Assembly (NCBI GenBank): GCA_012838955.1
Contig: DUOH01000028.1
Coordinates: 1-46,104, forward strand
Source: Bacillota bacterium
GTDB lineage: Bacteria; Bacillota; UBA4882; UBA10575
Direction of reading: 5' to 3'
DNA length: 46,104 bases
Part shown: positions 45,245 to 46,104 of the stretch, one piece after another
How the letters are laid out: each line of letters starts with the position of its first letter
Position numbering within the stretch: position 1 is the first letter of the stretch
Position numbers and translations under genes: made by a program
Notes under the pieces: generated by a model
The model's database searches: none
Seen by the model: only the letters and a program-made list of their open reading frames with translations
What the model was told of the DNA's origin: nothing

Positions 45245-46104
45245 TTGAATAGACAGATAATCGAAGCAAAGAACATTATTGTGATCAACCTTCTATATCT
45301 GGGGGATCTGATCTTTTCTACACCATTTCTGAGAAATTTGCGTAGAAACTACCCTACAGCCAAGATTGATCTGGTAGTTAACGCTAATTTCTCCGAATTA
45401 TTAGCGAACAACCCTTATGTTGATCACCTTTTCCCTTATAATAAGGCCTGGAGCCTAAGAGAGAGCCTGGCTTTTGCGGGCCAATTACGAAAAGGCCAAT
45501 ATGATCTGGGACTAAATATCCATGGCAGTTTTAGATCGAATGTTTTGTTGACGCTGATTAATCCAGCATACCGGGTGGGATTTGCCAACGGATTTATCCA
45601 GTTCGCACTGGATAAACGGTTAAAACCATTGGCCAACGCGCATATGGTCGATGTATACTTGCATTTCCTTAGAGATCTAGGAATCACCGACCTTGATGAT
45701 GAAGGACTTGAATTGAGGGTTTCAGAATCAGCCCTACGACAGATGGATTTATTTTTAGAAAAAAAACTGGTTTCACCGACCACATGTTTAATCGGCCTAA
45801 ACATTGGAGGAACTTGGCCAACAAAAAGGTGGACAATAGAAGGTTTCGCCAAACTTGCCGACGAATTACAATTAAATTACCATTGTAAGGTGATATTCTT
45901 AGGAAGCTCCGGCGATCTGCCCAGAGTAAGAAAGATTGTCAACTTAATGAAGACCACTCCCCTTCTGGCTACCGGCCGGACAAACCTATCGGAACTGGCG
46001 GCACTGGTGAAAAGATGCGCCTTAGTTATTAGTAATGACTCCGGTCCCGTGCATGTGGCCGCCGCGGTAGGCACACCGACTATAACTATCTTTGGTCCAT
46101 CCGA
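45245..46104 (+). CDS. GT9-family glycosyltransferase, heptosyltransferase-like (partial)
   Basis: 286 codons are visible; the gene runs off the right edge. The N-terminal KNIIVINLLYLGDLIFSTPF contains the GD motif of GT9 enzymes, followed by a Rossmann pattern (KIDLVVNANFSELLANNPYV). The second half has LIGLNIGGTWPTKRWTIEGF and the donor-binding ISNDSGPVHVAAAVGTPT. GT9 enzymes such as WaaC and WaaF transfer ADP-heptose to the LPS core; others use GlcNAc. With GmhB at 19697, heptose is plausible. TTG start with GGAGGT 6 bases upstream. Divergent from the lipid A operon. Confidence 0.9.
   Translation, partial: MNRQIIEAKNIIVINLLYLGDLIFSTPFLRNLRRNYPTAKIDLVVNANFSELLANNPYVDHLFPYNKAWSLRESLAFAGQLRKGQYDLGLNIHGSFRSNVLLTLINPAYRVGFANGFIQFALDKRLKPLANAHMVDVYLHFLRDLGITDLDDEGLELRVSESALRQMDLFLEKKLVSPTTCLIGLNIGGTWPTKRWTIEGFAKLADELQLNYHCKVIFLGSSGDLPRVRKIVNLMKTTPLLATGRTNLSELAALVKRCALVISNDSGPVHVAAAVGTPTITIFGPS

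Overview
The window reads as chromosomal DNA of a spore-forming Bacillota (Firmicute) with an outer membrane. Sporulation lineage is shown by SigH, a SleB-type cortex hydrolase and a SPOCS-domain protein, and by the Firmicute order mrnC-thyX-rlmB-sigH-tRNAs-tuf. The outer membrane is shown by LpxC, FabZ, LpxA, LpxI, LptC, LptA, LptB, an LptF/G permease, an SLH/beta-barrel protein ending in Phe, a GmhB-type heptose phosphatase and a GT9 heptosyltransferase-like gene. Diderm Firmicutes such as Negativicutes, Halanaerobiales or Hydrogenispora-like Limnochordia fit; I cannot place it more precisely from sequence alone.

Layout. Positions 1-3566 (minus strand): EF-Tu start, three tRNAs behind a consensus promoter, sigH, rlmB, thyX, mrnC. 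Positions 3597-7034: a fusion of an EndoQ-like PHP nuclease with a UvrD/PcrA-type helicase. Positions 7218-16613: hemerythrin-like protein, CoA-disulfide reductase/rhodanese with its ArsR regulator, small membrane protein, LysM-SleB hydrolase, LigA, GltB-like FMN enzyme, DUF554 protein. Positions 16923-20725: mixed strands with a DUF4342 protein, an orphan histidine kinase with a possible overlapping microprotein, a patatin, GmhB and a LiaF-like membrane protein. Positions 20954-30258: PAP2 phosphatase, clostripain lipoprotein, GntR regulator, Na+/solute symporter, cellobiose phosphorylase and an AraC regulator. Positions 30379-30720: a relict tyrosine recombinase beside tRNA-Arg(CCG). Positions 30773-46104: a SPOCS protein, then the envelope block.

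The envelope block runs on the minus strand from 44896 to 31461: an 834-residue membrane protein with a GlnQ-like ATPase, lpxC, fabZ, an unknown repeat-rich small ORF, lpxA, a terminator, lpxI, lptC, lptA, lptB, lptF/G, a DUF3084 coiled-coil protein, a YqgF-like protein and the beta-barrel protein. Divergent from its head is a GT9 glycosyltransferase that runs off the window. Together these make lipid A precursors and move LPS outward; lpxD, lpxB, lpxK, kds genes and lptD are not in the window. The least explained part, and the best candidate for an undescribed system, is the ATPase/834-residue membrane protein pair at the head of the lipid A operon.

Start codons. Many genes begin with GTG or TTG, and in several the longest ORF places its own ribosome binding site inside the coding region. 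I chose starts by ribosome binding site spacing and say so in each entry. No CRISPR array or insertion sequence is visible.
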